Positions 1-11,123 of a DNA stretch of 64,000 nucleotides are shown here, piece after piece. Made by a program: the position numbers and the translations under genes. The notes beneath the pieces are model-generated. The model was not told where the DNA came from, searched no databases, and saw only the letters and a program-made list of their open reading frames with translations. Source of the DNA: an unidentified bacterial endosymbiont (GTDB taxonomy: Bacteria > Pseudomonadota > Gammaproteobacteria > Enterobacterales > Enterobacteriaceae); NCBI RefSeq assembly GCF_918797525.1, contig NZ_OU963893.1, positions 4,588,001 to 4,652,000 on the forward strand, read 5' to 3'. Numbering within the stretch: position 1 is the first letter of the stretch; the number at the start of each line of letters is the position of its first letter.

Positions 1-110
1 CGCCCCGCACCGTCCCGGTAGATCAGCGCCACCAGGCCTGGGAGAATCATCGTCCCGGAGAAAAGTATAACCAGCAGTCCAACAATTCGGGTAATGGCAC
101 GAAAATGCAT
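1..110 (-). CDS. trkH: Trk potassium uptake protein TrkH (N-terminal part only)
   Basis: Only the first 36 or so codons are inside the window; the gene runs off the left edge. The translation starts MHFRAITRIVGLLVILFSG and continues as one hydrophobic helix, matching the start of the TrkH/KtrB-type potassium channel subunit of the inner membrane, which works with TrkA in K+ uptake. The ATG is at 108-110 with a GGAAG ribosome site eight or so bases upstream. Its position just downstream of yigZ and pepQ on the same strand is the E. coli arrangement (pepQ-yigZ-trkH-hemG). The rest of the protein cannot be judged. Confidence 0.85.
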   Translation of the reverse strand, partial: MHFRAITRIVGLLVILFSGTMILPGLVALIYRDGAG

Positions 111-149
111 TCTGCCGCTTCCTTTGGTATTCAAAAAGTAAGGTGAGGA

Positions 150-764
150 TTATTCTTCAATCGGCAGCAATTGCAACGAGCCGCGACTCAAATCAGCCAG
201 TTTAGCTGAAAAGGCAGCCCGTTCCGCCTGAGGAAGCGCCACGCGTAATTGCACCATCGCCTGGTAATCACTGTGGGCGATGATGCCGTTAAATTGTTTG
301 AGCAGCGTTTCAACGCCCGCAAGCTGGGCGTAGTCACATAACAAAGTATATTCCGTCAGCGGCGTTTTGCGGGTCGTTATCAGCAGATTAAGTGCCTGCT
401 GGACACCGCCCCCGTAGGCTTTAACCAGCCCACCCGTGCCTAATAAGATACCGCCGTAGTAGCGAACCACCACGGCGGTAATTTCACCCACGCCACGGCC
501 CATGAGCTGCGAGAGCATGGGTTTACCGGCCGTCCCTGCGGGTTCACCGTCGTCAGAAAATCCCAGCTTCTGTGAATCGTTCGGCGGCCCCGCCACCCAC
601 GCCACGCAGTGGTGGCGCGCATCAGGATGCTCAGCCCGTACAGACTCAACAAAGGATTTTGCCGCCTCTATGCCGTCGGTATGCGCCAACAGCGTAATGA
701 AACGGCTTTTCTTGATTTCCTCAGTGAAAGCGACCGGTTCAGCCGGTATCAGCCAGCTTTCCAT
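150..764 (-). CDS. yigZ: IMPACT-family protein YigZ
   Basis: A 204-residue protein of the IMPACT/YigZ family, the same length as E. coli YigZ. The N-terminal domain (about residues 15-125) carries the conserved family segments: SRFITLLAHT, then HHCVAWV, a glycine-rich SDDGEPAGTAGKPML, and VVVRYYGGILLGTGGLVKAYG. The C-terminal domain is a small ferredoxin-like fold related to elongation factor domains. The eukaryotic relative IMPACT regulates Gcn2; the bacterial role is not established. The ATG shares its A with the TGA stop of pepQ (TGATG), so translation is probably coupled and the two genes form one operon that continues into trkH. Confidence 0.95.
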   Translation of the reverse strand: MESWLIPAEPVAFTEEIKKSRFITLLAHTDGIEAAKSFVESVRAEHPDARHHCVAWVAGPPNDSQKLGFSDDGEPAGTAGKPMLSQLMGRGVGEITAVVVRYYGGILLGTGGLVKAYGGGVQQALNLLITTRKTPLTEYTLLCDYAQLAGVETLLKQFNGIIAHSDYQAMVQLRVALPQAERAAFSAKLADLSRGSLQLLPIEE

Positions 765-2095
765 CAGGCCAGCTTCAGATCTCGCGTCATATTTTCGATG
801 CCGTTTTCATGGACAACCACGTTATCTTCGATCCGGATCCCGCCAAACGGTTTCAGCGCGTCAATTTTCTCCCAGTTGAAGTGCTTGCTGAACTGACCTT
901 CGCGCCACGGCGCGAGCAGGGACTCGATAAAGTAGATGCCCGGCTCAATGGTCAACACCATGCGCGGCGCGAGCACACGCGTGCAGCGCAGGTAGGGATA
1001 CTTAGACGGTGCCGCCAGGTGCGTGCCGGTATCATCCTGCATAAAGCCCGCAACATCGTGAACCTGCAGGCCCAGCGGATGGCCAATGCCGTGCGGCATA
1101 AAAGGACCGGTCAGATTGTTCTCGACCATCGCCTCTTCACTCATGTCTTTCACAATCTGATGCTTGCGCAGCAGTTTCGCTATGCGCTGGTGGAACTGAA
1201 TATGGTAATCCACATAGCGGGTACCGGCTTTCATGGTGCCGATAAGCGCCAATTGTTCATCATTGACGTCTTTAATCAGCTGCGCAAAATCCGTATCCGC
1301 ATTTGCCGCCCAAGTGCGGGTCAGGTCAGCCGCATAGCCATTGTACTCAGCACCTGCGTCCAGCAGGAAGCTACGCATTTCCACCGGCGCCTGATGATCG
1401 AGTTTGGTGTAGTGCAGAACCGACGCATGCTCATTCAGCGCAACGATGTTGCTGTAGGGCACGTCGGTATCGCGGTGTCCGGTCGCCGTCAGGTACGCCT
1501 GGTTGATATCGAATTCGCTCATGCCTGACTGGAACGCTTCATGCGCGGCACGATGGCCATTTACCGCCGTTTTTTGCGCTTCACGCATGCAGTAAAGTTC
1601 ATAATCGGTTTTATATGCGCGGTAGTAGTGCAGATAATCCAGTACCCCTTTTGGGTTGAGTTTATCTGCCGGAATATCCAGCCCCAGCGCACGCTCAGCG
1701 ACAGAACCAATATAGGCGATATTGCCACGCGCGGCGGGCAGCAAGCTGCCAATGCCCTCGGCTTTGGGCAGGGCAATAACGTCCACTTCTTCAGTCCAGA
1801 AGCTGGTTGGCAATGGCTCAACGTTATGCCAGTAATCCACCGGTAGATAGAACCACAGTTTCGGTTTATTCACACCATCGACCAGCAGCCAGCAGTTCGG
1901 CACCTGGGTGACCGGAACCCAGGCTTTAAACTGCGGATTGACCTTAAAGGGATACGCATGGTCATCCAGAAAGGTATTGAGCAACTCGCCAGAGTGAATA
2001 AGCAACGCATCCAGCTTGAAGCGCGCCAGTACATCGCGGGTACGTTCCTGTAGGGTAACGATATGATTTTTATAAAGCGAAGCCAGTGAGTCCAT
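764..2095 (-). CDS. pepQ: Xaa-Pro dipeptidase
   Basis: Proline dipeptidase of the M24B (pita-bread) metallopeptidase family, which splits dipeptides with a C-terminal proline in the cytoplasm. The protein is 443 residues from the chosen ATG, the E. coli length; a longer in-frame ORF starts 30 codons upstream but those codons have no family counterpart. Metal ligands are visible in order: [15 protein letters not shown] (two aspartates near residues 246 and 257), [13 protein letters not shown] (histidine near 339), TIEPGIYF (glutamate near 384) and GGIRIEDN (glutamate near 423). The next gene, yigZ, begins at the pepQ stop codon. The gene is divergent from fadBA across a 190-bp intergenic region. 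Confidence 0.96.
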   Translation of the reverse strand: MDSLASLYKNHIVTLQERTRDVLARFKLDALLIHSGELLNTFLDDHAYPFKVNPQFKAWVPVTQVPNCWLLVDGVNKPKLWFYLPVDYWHNVEPLPTSFWTEEVDVIALPKAEGIGSLLPAARGNIAYIGSVAERALGLDIPADKLNPKGVLDYLHYYRAYKTDYELYCMREAQKTAVNGHRAAHEAFQSGMSEFDINQAYLTATGHRDTDVPYSNIVALNEHASVLHYTKLDHQAPVEMRSFLLDAGAEYNGYAADLTRTWAANADTDFAQLIKDVNDEQLALIGTMKAGTRYVDYHIQFHQRIAKLLRKHQIVKDMSEEAMVENNLTGPFMPHGIGHPLGLQVHDVAGFMQDDTGTHLAAPSKYPYLRCTRVLAPRMVLTIEPGIYFIESLLAPWREGQFSKHFNWEKIDALKPFGGIRIEDNVVVHENGIENMTRDLKLA

Positions 2096-2242
2096 CATTC
2101 TTCCTTTCGTTTTCTTGAGCTCAAGTCCTCGCATCTTAGCACACCTCACTCCGGCTGCGTGATTTCCACCGACCGTGATCGGCACTGCATTTTTTTAATG
2201 ACTTATTTGCATTTTATTAACATAAATCCCACACTCCGTCTC

Positions 2243-2259
2243 ATCTGGTATGACCAGAT
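2243..2259 (+). promoter_or_regulatory. FadR operator of fadBA
   Basis: The 17-mer ATCTGGTATGACCAGAT is an almost perfect palindrome and fits the FadR operator consensus (CTGGTNNGACCAG core). It lies 27 bp before the fadB start. FadR represses fadBA until bound by long-chain acyl-CoA; that regulation is established for E. coli and inferred here from the site. Confidence 0.88.
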
Positions 2260-2285
2260 CCCCTTGCTGGATTCAGGAGACTGAC

Positions 2286-4475
2286 ATGCTCTACAAAGGC
2301 GACACCCTGTACCTCAACTGGCTGGAAGATGGCATTGCCGAACTGGTGTTCGATGCTCCCGGCTCAGTAAACAAGCTTGATACTGCGACGGTGGCCAGTC
2401 TTGGTCACGCGCTTGAAGTACTTGAAAAACAATCTGATTTAAAAGGTCTGCTGCTGCGCTCAAATAAAGCAGCGTTCATTGTCGGTGCCGATATCACCGA
2501 ATTCCTGTCGCTGTTCCTGGTCCCGGAAGAACAGTTGAGCCAGTGGCTGCACTTCGCCAATAGCGTCTTTAATCGTCTGGAGGATTTACCGGTTCCAACG
2601 GTCTCTGCCGTTAATGGCTACGCCCTGGGCGGCGGCTGCGAATGCGTGCTGGCCACTGACTATCGTCTGGCCACGCCGGACCTGCGCATCGGCCTGCCGG
2701 AAACCAAACTGGGCATCATGCCAGGCTTTGGCGGTTCCGTTCGTCTGCCGCGCATGCTGGGTGCCGATAGCGCACTTGAGATCATTGCTGCGGGCAAAGA
2801 TGTTGGTGCGGAGCAGGCGCAGAAGATAGGCCTGGTGGATGGCGTTGTTAAGCCTGAAAAATTGATTGAAGGTTCACTCGCCATTCTGCGTCAGGCAATT
2901 CGTGGCGATCTCGACTGGAAAGCGAAACGGCAGCCAAAACTGGAGCCGTTAAAGCTCAGCAAAATTGAAGCCACCATGAGCTTCACCATCGCCAAAGGCA
3001 TGGTGATGCAGACGGCGGGGAAACACTACCCGGCACCCATCACCGCGTTAAAAACGATTGAAGCCGCTGCCCGTCTGGGCCGTGATGAAGCCCTGAAGCT
3101 CGAAAACCAATATTTTGTGCCGCTGGCGCACACTCAGGAAGCCCGCGCGCTGGTTGGGATTTTCCTCAACGATCAGTTCGTGAAAGGTAAAGCCAAACAG
3201 CTGACCAAAAACGTTGAAACGCCAAAACACGCGGCAGTGCTCGGGGCTGGCATTATGGGCGGCGGCATCGCTTACCAGTCGGCCTGGAAAGGCGTACCGG
3301 TAGTAATGAAAGACATCAGCGAAAAATCCCTGACGCTGGGTATGAATGAAGCGGCCAAGCTGCTGAATAAACAGCTGGAGCGTGGAAAAATTGACGGGCT
3401 CAAACTCTCGGGCGTGATTTCCACTATAAAGCCAACGCTGGAATATAGCGGTTTCGACCGCGTAGACGTGGTGGTTGAAGCGGTTGTTGAGAACCCGAAA
3501 ATCAAAAAAGCGGTACTGGCAGAAACGGAAGACAAGGTTCGCCCGGAAACCGTGCTGGCGTCAAATACTTCCACCATCCCGATTAGCGAGCTGGCAAGCG
3601 TATTGAAGCGCCCGGAAAACTTCTGCGGTATGCACTTCTTTAACCCGGTGCACCGTATGCCGCTGGTTGAAGTGATCCGTGGCGAAAAAACCGCTGACGA
3701 CACCATCGCAAAAGTGGTGGCGTGGGCCAGCAAGATGGGCAAAACGCCGATCGTGGTCAACGACTGCCCGGGCTTCTTCGTTAACCGCGTGCTGTTCCCG
3801 TACTTTGCGGGCTTCAGCCAGCTACTGCGCGACGGGGCGGACTTCCGTACAGTCGATAAAGTGATGGAGAAACAGTTCGGCTGGCCGATGGGCCCGGCGT
3901 ATCTGCTGGATGTAGTCGGCATTGATACTGCCTATCACGCTCAGGCGGTGATGGCCGCAGGTTTCCCACAACGTATGCAAAAAGATTATCGCGACGCGAT
4001 TGACGCGCTGTTCGACGCCAACCGCTTCGGTCAGAAAAATGGCCTTGGCTTCTGGCGCTATAAAGAAGACAGCAAAGGCAAACCGAAAAAAGAGGAAGAT
4101 GCGGTGGTGGAGGGGCTGCTGGCCGACGTCAGCCAGCCCAAACGCGACTTCACTGACGATGAAATTATCGCTCGCATGATGATCCCGATGATTAACGAAG
4201 TGGTGCGTTGCCTCGAAGAGGGCATTATCGCCAGCCCGGCGGAATCCGATATGGCGCTGGTCTACGGCCTCGGTTTCCCGCCGTTCCACGGCGGCGCATT
4301 CCGCTGGCTGGACACGATCGGCAGCGCCCGCTATCTCGATATGGCTCAGCAGTATCAGCACCTCGGCCCGCTGTATGAGGTGCCGGACGGTCTGCGTGAC
4401 AAAGCGCGCCATAACGAACCCTATTATCCACCCGTTGAGCCAGCCCGTCCGGCTGGCGCGCTGAAAACGGCTTAA
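2286..4475 (+). CDS. fadB: Fatty acid oxidation complex subunit alpha FadB
   Basis: Multifunctional alpha subunit of aerobic beta-oxidation: enoyl-CoA hydratase/isomerase plus 3-hydroxyacyl-CoA dehydrogenase. It is 729 residues from the ATG at 2286, as in E. coli; an upstream in-frame ATG at 2250 lies inside the FadR operator and is rejected. Residues 1-190 are the crotonase domain ([18 protein letters not shown] oxyanion-hole region). From about residue 310 comes the NAD-binding dehydrogenase, with [18 protein letters not shown] and the [15 protein letters not shown] and [11 protein letters not shown] segments. fadA follows after nine bases with an AAGGAG ribosome site, forming the usual fadBA operon under the FadR site just upstream. 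Confidence 0.97.
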   Translation: MLYKGDTLYLNWLEDGIAELVFDAPGSVNKLDTATVASLGHALEVLEKQSDLKGLLLRSNKAAFIVGADITEFLSLFLVPEEQLSQWLHFANSVFNRLEDLPVPTVSAVNGYALGGGCECVLATDYRLATPDLRIGLPETKLGIMPGFGGSVRLPRMLGADSALEIIAAGKDVGAEQAQKIGLVDGVVKPEKLIEGSLAILRQAIRGDLDWKAKRQPKLEPLKLSKIEATMSFTIAKGMVMQTAGKHYPAPITALKTIEAAARLGRDEALKLENQYFVPLAHTQEARALVGIFLNDQFVKGKAKQLTKNVETPKHAAVLGAGIMGGGIAYQSAWKGVPVVMKDISEKSLTLGMNEAAKLLNKQLERGKIDGLKLSGVISTIKPTLEYSGFDRVDVVVEAVVENPKIKKAVLAETEDKVRPETVLASNTSTIPISELASVLKRPENFCGMHFFNPVHRMPLVEVIRGEKTADDTIAKVVAWASKMGKTPIVVNDCPGFFVNRVLFPYFAGFSQLLRDGADFRTVDKVMEKQFGWPMGPAYLLDVVGIDTAYHAQAVMAAGFPQRMQKDYRDAIDALFDANRFGQKNGLGFWRYKEDSKGKPKKEEDAVVEGLLADVSQPKRDFTDDEIIARMMIPMINEVVRCLEEGIIASPAESDMALVYGLGFPPFHGGAFRWLDTIGSARYLDMAQQYQHLGPLYEVPDGLRDKARHNEPYYPPVEPARPAGALKTA

Positions 4476-5648
<1,173 letters not shown>

Positions 5649-5728
5649 TTTCAGGAAAAGTATCTCAAGGCCAATGGCGTCAGCGCAGGGCGTCATTGGC
5701 GCAGAGAGGCAGTTTAGTTGCCGTTCTT

Positions 5729-5753
5729 CCCGCCTGTCAGGGGCGGGTTTTTT
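5729..5753 (+). terminator. Intrinsic terminator of fadBA
   Basis: CCCGCC and GGCGGG form a six-pair GC stem around a seven-base loop, followed directly by six T. It points with fadBA and sits just before the 3' end of the convergent gene fre. The reverse orientation has no T tract. Confidence 0.88.
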
Positions 5754-5755
5754 AT

Positions 5756-6457
5756 TTAGATAAACGCAAAGGCATCGCCGAACAGACGGTCTTCACGCGC
5801 GTCACGTTCGTTACAGAACAGGTCGCGGGCAATTTTCGCCATCTCAAAACGACCCGCAATGTAAATATCGTGACCGGCTAGCGTACCGTGATCCTGCAAT
5901 ACTGCCGTCAGCACCGTCCCGCTACGTCCACGCCAACCCTCTTCCGGCTGCTCAACGACCGGCTCAATGCGCAGGTTCGGATGAGTGATGCTCAGCGCTT
6001 CCAGTTCAGACAGATCGTAAAGATGCTTCTCCTCACGGCCACCCCAGTAGATGGTGATGTCGCGGTTTGGATTACGCGCCAGCGCGGTCAACAGAATAGA
6101 GCGGACATAGGAGAAACCAGTACCGCCAGCAATGAGGATCAGCGGACGGTCTTCATCCTCGCGTAACCAGGCCTCACCGTGCGGAATGTCTACCACAACT
6201 TCACGCTCTTTCAGGATGCGGTCCATGACAGCCATGGCATACAGATTAAGCTCTGACGCACCGATATGAAGCTCAATAAATTCCTGCTCTGCGGGCGTAG
6301 AGGCCATAGAGAAAGGACGCTTATCACGCTCATCCATCACGACCATCAGATACTGACCCGCGCGGAAAGAGAATGCCGCTTCTGGCACTAAACGGACGCG
6401 ATATACGGTGTCGGTAATGGCATCTACCGAGGTCACTTTACAGCTTAAGGTTGTCAT
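5756..6457 (-). CDS. fre: NAD(P)H-flavin reductase Fre
   Basis: Flavin reductase of 233 residues, equal to E. coli Fre. It reduces free riboflavin, FMN and FAD with NAD(P)H; the reduced flavin serves ribonucleotide reductase activation, ferric reduction and, next to ubiD, probably supply of reduced FMN for the prenyl-FMN system. The ferredoxin-reductase fold is evident: the flavin-binding RPFSMAS motif near residue 46-52, the nucleotide-binding [12 protein letters not shown] near 112, and the C-terminal [16 protein letters not shown]. It lies 30 bp downstream of ubiD on the same strand, as in E. coli. Confidence 0.96.
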   Translation of the reverse strand: MTTLSCKVTSVDAITDTVYRVRLVPEAAFSFRAGQYLMVVMDERDKRPFSMASTPAEQEFIELHIGASELNLYAMAVMDRILKEREVVVDIPHGEAWLREDEDRPLILIAGGTGFSYVRSILLTALARNPNRDITIYWGGREEKHLYDLSELEALSITHPNLRIEPVVEQPEEGWRGRSGTVLTAVLQDHGTLAGHDIYIAGRFEMAKIARDLFCNERDAREDRLFGDAFAFI

Positions 6458-6487
6458 TCGCTCTCTCTGTCGGGAAGTCTATAGGGC

Positions 6488-7993
6488 TTAACGGTCAGGT
6501 TCAGGGTTACCGTTATTCATTATGGCCAGCTCGTCCCAGATCGCGTCAATACGCGCGGTCACGGCAGGATCTTTTTTGATCGGTCGACCCCATTCACGGT
6601 CGGTTTCGCCAGGCCATTTATTGGTGGCATCCAGTCCCATTTTCGAGCCAAGCCCTGAAACCGGCGAGGCAAAATCAAGATAATCTATCGGCGTATTTTC
6701 CACTATCACGGTATCACGCGCAGGATCCATACGGGTGGTGATAGCCCAGATAACGTCATTCCAGTCGCGGGCATTGACGTCATCATCGCAGACAATAACA
6801 AATTTGGTATACATAAACTGGCGCAGGAAAGACCATACGCCCATCATCACGCGTTTCGCGTGACCGGCATACTGTTTCTTCATCGTGACCACCGCCAGGC
6901 GGTATGAACACCCTTCCGGCGGCAGATAGAAATCAACAATTTCCGGGAACTGCTTTTGCAAAATAGGGACGAACACTTCGTTCAGCGCCACCCCCAGCAC
7001 CGCTGGCTCATCAGGCGGACGTCCAGTATAGGTGGAGTGATAAATCGCATCCTCACGCTGGGTAATGTGCGTAACGGTAAACACCGGGAAGTTATCGACT
7101 TCGTTGTAATAGCCCGTGTGATCGCCGTATGGCCCTTCCGGCGCCGTCTCGCCCTGTTCAATGTACCCTTCCAGCACAATCTCGGCGCTGGCAGGAACGT
7201 CCAGATCGTTGGAAATGCACTTAACAACTTCCGTTTTGGTCCCGCGCAGCAGTCCTGCAAATGCGTATTCGGACAGCGTATCTGGCACCGGCGTTACCGC
7301 GCCTAAAATGGTAGCAGGATCGGCGCCCAGCGCCACGGAAACCGGGAAACGTTCACCAGGATGTTCAGCACACCATTCCTGAAAATCAAGCGCGCCACCG
7401 CGATGGGATAGCCAGCGCATAATGAGTTTATTTTTACCAATGAGTTGCTGGCGGTAAATACCCAAATTTTGGCGCTCTTTGTGCGGGCCGCGTGTGACGG
7501 TAAGCCCCCAGGTAATAAGCGGTGCAGCATCTTCAGGCCAGCACTGCATAATGGGAATTTTTGTCAGATCCACGACATCACCTTCCAGCACTTTTTGCTG
7601 GCATGGCGCACCGCGCAGGCGTTTAGTTGGCATGTTCAATACCTGCTTAAACTGCGGCAGCTTGTCGAACAGGTCGCGGAAACCTTTTGGCGGCTCCGGC
7701 TCCTTTAAAAAGGCTAACAGTTTGCCCACCTCACGCAACGCTATAACGTCCTCCTGCCCCATCCCCATCGCCACGCGGCGCGGTGTGCCAAACAAATTGC
7801 ACAGCACGGGCATGGAGTAGCCTTTAGGGTTTTCGAACAGCAGAGCCGGGCCACCGGCACGCAGGGTGCGGTCAGCGATCTCTGTCATTTCCAGATAAGG
7901 ATCAACAGGGTGCGTAATACGTTTGAGCTCGCCCTGCTTTTCCAGCAGCGCAAGGAAGTCGCGTAGATCGTGGTATTTCATGCTGTTAGTCAT
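6488..7993 (-). CDS. ubiD: 4-hydroxy-3-polyprenylbenzoate decarboxylase UbiD
   Basis: Decarboxylase of ubiquinone synthesis that uses prenylated FMN made by UbiX. The 501-residue translation is near-identical in layout to E. coli UbiD (497): the start differs by four residues ([13 protein letters not shown]), and a methionine five codons in could also serve. Conserved blocks include [17 protein letters not shown], the prFMN-binding [16 protein letters not shown] and NLGIYRQQ region, and [12 protein letters not shown] with the catalytic glutamate region. A TATAAT-type -10 lies at 8014-8019 on this strand, although I see no good -35. fre follows 30 bp downstream. Confidence 0.96.
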   Translation of the reverse strand: MTNSMKYHDLRDFLALLEKQGELKRITHPVDPYLEMTEIADRTLRAGGPALLFENPKGYSMPVLCNLFGTPRRVAMGMGQEDVIALREVGKLLAFLKEPEPPKGFRDLFDKLPQFKQVLNMPTKRLRGAPCQQKVLEGDVVDLTKIPIMQCWPEDAAPLITWGLTVTRGPHKERQNLGIYRQQLIGKNKLIMRWLSHRGGALDFQEWCAEHPGERFPVSVALGADPATILGAVTPVPDTLSEYAFAGLLRGTKTEVVKCISNDLDVPASAEIVLEGYIEQGETAPEGPYGDHTGYYNEVDNFPVFTVTHITQREDAIYHSTYTGRPPDEPAVLGVALNEVFVPILQKQFPEIVDFYLPPEGCSYRLAVVTMKKQYAGHAKRVMMGVWSFLRQFMYTKFVIVCDDDVNARDWNDVIWAITTRMDPARDTVIVENTPIDYLDFASPVSGLGSKMGLDATNKWPGETDREWGRPIKKDPAVTARIDAIWDELAIMNNGNPEPDR

Positions 7994-8162
7994 GGCCTCT
8001 CTGTAAGCGCGTTATTATACGGCGTAAGCCTGCGTGATGCTGTAATTTTGTTAAATTAGCGTGAACTTCTACAACGTAGTCCCTTTTCGGCCAGTGTAAT
8101 CACCTTAGCGATCCCGCCAGGGTTTTGATATGCTTGCGCCCAGAACAGAGGGAAGAATGATT

Positions 8163-8654
8163 ATGCAGGCCTGGTATTTACTGTATTGCAAACGCGGGCA
8201 ACTTCAGCGCGCGCAGGAACATCTTGAACGTCAGGCTGTTAACTGCCTGACGCCGGTTATCACGCTTGAAAAAATGCAGCGCGGGAAGCGCACAACCGTC
8301 AGTGAACCTCTGTTCCCAAACTACCTGTTCGTTGAATTCGATCCGGAAGTGATTCATACCACCACCATCAGCGCCACGCGGGGCGTCAGCCACTTCGTGC
8401 GCTTTGGTACCAGCCCGGCCACGGTGCCTTCCACAGTCATTCATCAGCTTTCGGTCTATCAGCAGCCTGAAGATATCACCGACCCGGAAACACCTTACTC
8501 AGGTGACAGCGTGGTGATCACTGAAGGCGCTTTCGAAGGCTTGCAGGCGATTTTCACCGAGCCAGACGGCGAAGCGCGTTCCATGTTACTGCTTACTTTA
8601 TTGAACAAACAGGTGCTACAGAGCGTTAAGAACACCGACTTCCGCAAAGTTTAA
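8163..8654 (+). CDS. rfaH: Transcription/translation elongation regulator RfaH
   Basis: NusG paralogue that binds RNA polymerase paused at ops elements and raises expression of long operons such as LPS core, capsule, hemolysin and conjugation genes. It is 163 residues from the ATG at 8163 (E. coli 162). The start was chosen because a GAGGGA ribosome site lies nine bases upstream; in-frame ATGs at 8130 and 8157 have no usable site and no homology. The N-terminal NGN domain (residues 1-100) holds [21 protein letters not shown], and the C-terminal KOW domain, known to refold from helices to a barrel, begins near residue 115. It ends 4 bp into the convergent tatD. Confidence 0.95.
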   Translation: MQAWYLLYCKRGQLQRAQEHLERQAVNCLTPVITLEKMQRGKRTTVSEPLFPNYLFVEFDPEVIHTTTISATRGVSHFVRFGTSPATVPSTVIHQLSVYQQPEDITDPETPYSGDSVVITEGAFEGLQAIFTEPDGEARSMLLLTLLNKQVLQSVKNTDFRKV

Positions 8655-9433
8655 AACTCTATGCCAAACAGGCTGCGCACGTTGTCATCGGTTTGCGCTG
8701 TTAGCCAGTGCGGATCCTCTGCGCGCCAGTGCGCCACACGCGCAACGATATGCCCCAGATAAGCCGGTTCATTGCGCCGCGAGGCTGGTTTCGGTTTCAT
8801 ATCTCTCGGCAACAGATACGGCGCATCGGTTTCGACGAGCAGACGATCGGCAGGGATCACCGGTAACAGCTCGCGAAGCGCCAGCCCGCGACGCTCATCG
8901 CAAACCCAGCCGGTGATACCCAGATAAAGCCCCCGGCCCAGGCAATCCAGCGCTTGCTGTCGCGACCCGGTAAAGCAGTGCAACACTGCACCAGGCAATT
9001 TCTCCAGCCAGGGTTCCAGAAGCGCGAGAAAACGCTCGTGGGCGTCGCGACAGTGCATAAACACCGGCATCCCGAGTTCCGCGGCAACAGCCAGCTGCGC
9101 GGTAAACGCCTTTTCCTGCTCTTCAGGCGTGGAGAAATTACGGTTGAAATCAAGGCCGCACTCACCGATGGCTACCACTTCAGGTGTTTTCGCCAGACGA
9201 TGCAATACCTCAGCGCTCTCCTGCGTCCACTGACTACTGTCATGGGGATGCACGCCCGCGGTTGACCAGCAGCTACCGTAGCGGCTTGCTAATCGCTGCG
9301 CCTGTTCGCTTTCGTGGAGATTGGTCCCTGTCAGCAAAAGCCCCTTTACTCCGGCGCAAAAGGCACGTGCCACAACCTCATCGCGGTCTTTCGCGAACTG
9401 CGCGCTGGTCAGATTAAGCCCAATATCAAACAT
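8651..9433 (-). CDS. tatD: 3'-5' ssDNA/RNA exonuclease TatD
   Basis: TatD-family metal-dependent nuclease with a TIM-barrel fold. E. coli TatD is a 3'-5' exonuclease active on single-stranded DNA and RNA and linked to repair of oxidative damage; it is not needed for Tat transport. The ATG at 9433 gives 260 residues, as in E. coli, with a GGGGAA ribosome site; the longer ORF adds 15 unrelated residues. Metal ligands appear as [44 protein letters not shown] and VETDAPYL. It is the last gene of the tat block, 42 bp after tatC, and its stop overlaps the rfaH stop on the other strand. Confidence 0.96.
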   Translation of the reverse strand: MFDIGLNLTSAQFAKDRDEVVARAFCAGVKGLLLTGTNLHESEQAQRLASRYGSCWSTAGVHPHDSSQWTQESAEVLHRLAKTPEVVAIGECGLDFNRNFSTPEEQEKAFTAQLAVAAELGMPVFMHCRDAHERFLALLEPWLEKLPGAVLHCFTGSRQQALDCLGRGLYLGITGWVCDERRGLALRELLPVIPADRLLVETDAPYLLPRDMKPKPASRRNEPAYLGHIVARVAHWRAEDPHWLTAQTDDNVRSLFGIEF

Positions 9434-9474
9434 GCTATTCCCCATATGACAACCGCCCTGACGGGCGGTTGATT

Positions 9475-10245
9475 TCATTCTTCAGTGCGCTTTTCAGGTT
9501 CGTCTTCTTCGTCATCCTGCGAACGCCGTTTTCCGACATAGAAACGCGAGAAGAACACGCCGACTTCAAAGAGACAGTACATGGGTATTGCCAACAGCGT
9601 TTGTGAGAACACATCCGGCGGCGTCAACAGCATGCCGACCACAAAGGCCCCCACCAGGATATATGGACGCTTCTTACGCAGGTCGTCAGGAGTTGTTACG
9701 CCCATCCAGCACAGCAATACAATCGCTACCGGGACTTCAAACGCCACGCCAAAGGCCATAAACAGCGCCATTACGAAGCTGAGATAGCTGGCGATATCCG
9801 TAGATACCTGAACCCCTTCCGGCGCGGTATGCGTCAGGAACCCAAAGGCCAGCGGGAAGACAACGAAGTAGGCAAATGCCATGCCGATATAGAACAGCAG
9901 CGAACTGGACACCAGCAGAGGGATCACCAGCTTTCGTTCATGCTTATACAGCGCTGGCGCCACGAAAGCCCAGACCTGATAAAGGATGACTGGCGCAGAG
10001 GCAATCAACGAGACCCAAAAGGTCAGCTTGATAGGGGTAAAGAACGGCGAGGCAACGTCCGTTGCGATCATCGTTGCCCCCAGCGGCATCTGCTTAATCA
10101 GCGGCGCGGAGACCACCTGGTAGATATCGTTGGCGAAATAGACCAGACATATGAAAATGAGGAAAACTGCAATAATGCAGTTTAACAGGCGCTTACGCAG
10201 CTCAATAAGGTGCGCAATGAGCGGTTGAGTATCATCTACTGCCAT
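9475..10245 (-). CDS. tatC: Sec-independent protein translocase subunit TatC
   Basis: Six-helix inner membrane receptor of the twin-arginine translocation pathway. With TatB it recognises RR signal peptides of folded proteins. It is 256 residues (E. coli 258). The cytoplasmic N-terminus has the conserved [16 protein letters not shown] segment involved in signal-peptide binding, followed by about six hydrophobic stretches, with a periplasmic proline-rich loop near [10 protein letters not shown]. The C-terminus is a charged tail ([15 protein letters not shown]). It starts two bases after the tatB stop, so tatABC is one translationally close operon. Confidence 0.97.
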   Translation of the reverse strand: MAVDDTQPLIAHLIELRKRLLNCIIAVFLIFICLVYFANDIYQVVSAPLIKQMPLGATMIATDVASPFFTPIKLTFWVSLIASAPVILYQVWAFVAPALYKHERKLVIPLLVSSSLLFYIGMAFAYFVVFPLAFGFLTHTAPEGVQVSTDIASYLSFVMALFMAFGVAFEVPVAIVLLCWMGVTTPDDLRKKRPYILVGAFVVGMLLTPPDVFSQTLLAIPMYCLFEVGVFFSRFYVGKRRSQDDEEDEPEKRTEE

Positions 10246-10247
10246 GT

Positions 10248-10790
10248 TTACGCTTTATCACTCGACGAGGGGGATGATTCGGAAACGGGCGCGACGGGTT
10301 TTGCCTGAGCCGCGTTGATAACCGGCTCTTCCGGCTGCGCCTGTTTTTTCACTTCTGTTTCCTGCGGCGTCTGTTCTGGCGCAACCGCCTGGTGTTCGGC
10401 GCTGGCTGGCGTTATGCCCTCGCGCTGCGCCTCGCTGCCCTTCACCACCGGATTATGAATGGTATTAGCTTCATCGCTCGCCTTTTCAGGATCGTTGACG
10501 CTGTAAGAACGCTTCATGGATTCTGCCGCTTCACGCAGTTCGTCCATCGAGGCTTTCAGCTCCGGCGTCAGGTTATCCAGACTCGCCTTCTCAACCTTTT
10601 TCAGGCTGTCCTGAAACTCCTGCAGCTTAAGCTCTTGCGCCAGCTCGTTCTGTACGGTGGAAGCAAGCGACCGAAGCGCACGCACCCAACCCGCAACCGT
10701 TTTAACCGCAACGGGTAAACGCTGCGGCCCCAGTACGATCAGGCCAATCACAAAGACTACTACCAGCTCGCCAAACCCAATATCGAACAC
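10248..10790 (-). CDS. tatB: Sec-independent protein translocase subunit TatB
   Basis: TatA/B-family protein that pairs with TatC to form the substrate receptor. It is 180 residues (E. coli 171). It has a single N-terminal membrane helix ([20 protein letters not shown]) with the family glutamate at position 8, the hinge GPQRLP, an amphipathic helix ([16 protein letters not shown]), and a long charged, low-complexity tail rich in E, A, P and S. The tail length and sequence differ from E. coli, as usual for this family. It lies three bases after tatA and two bases before tatC. Confidence 0.97.
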   Translation of the reverse strand: MFDIGFGELVVVFVIGLIVLGPQRLPVAVKTVAGWVRALRSLASTVQNELAQELKLQEFQDSLKKVEKASLDNLTPELKASMDELREAAESMKRSYSVNDPEKASDEANTIHNPVVKGSEAQREGITPASAEHQAVAPEQTPQETEVKKQAQPEEPVINAAQAKPVAPVSESSPSSSDKA

Positions 10791-10793
10791 GAA

Positions 10794-11048
10794 TTACACC
10801 TGCTCTTTGTCGTGGCGTTTAGCGTCTTCCTTTTTAGCATCATCTTGCTTGTCGGTGATGGATTTCGCAGTAAAGTCAGCATCCTGGCTGGTTTTATCTT
10901 GCTTATTTTCATCATCACCCATGGCTTTCTTAAAGCCTTTGATTGATGCGCCCAGGTCGGAACCGATAGAACCGAGTTTCTTCGTACCGAACAGCAGTAC
11001 AACGATGACGGCAATGATCAACAATTGCCAGATACTGATACCACCCAT
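10794..11048 (-). CDS. tatA: Sec-independent protein translocase subunit TatA
   Basis: Pore-forming subunit of the Tat translocase. It has 84 residues (E. coli 89). The short N-terminal helix ([20 protein letters not shown]) is followed by the hallmark [24 protein letters not shown] hinge and amphipathic helix, then a polar tail rich in D, K and Q. It is the first gene of tatABC-tatD. A TATAAT -10 hexamer lies 40 bp upstream of the start, in the gap to ubiB. Confidence 0.97.
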   Translation of the reverse strand: MGGISIWQLLIIAVIVVLLFGTKKLGSIGSDLGASIKGFKKAMGDDENKQDKTSQDADFTAKSITDKQDDAKKEDAKRHDKEQV

Positions 11049-11088
11049 ACAAGCACCCCAGTGATAGATGATTAATTAGTCAGGCCGC

Positions 11089-11117
11089 ATTATACGTATG
11101 CAACCTCGCGATAGCGA
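11089..11117 (-). promoter_or_regulatory. Putative tatA promoter
   Basis: On the minus strand a perfect TATAAT (11089-11094) lies in the 75-bp gap between ubiB and tatA, with a weak -35 (TCGCTA, 11112-11117) at 17-bp spacing. E. coli tatA has its own constitutive promoter at this place. The -10 is convincing, the -35 is not. Confidence 0.5.
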
Positions 11118-11123
11118 CGCTAA

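Noticed and set aside
2250-2285. Upstream ATG for fadB
   Set aside because: The ATG is part of the FadR operator and the family N-terminus begins at 2286.
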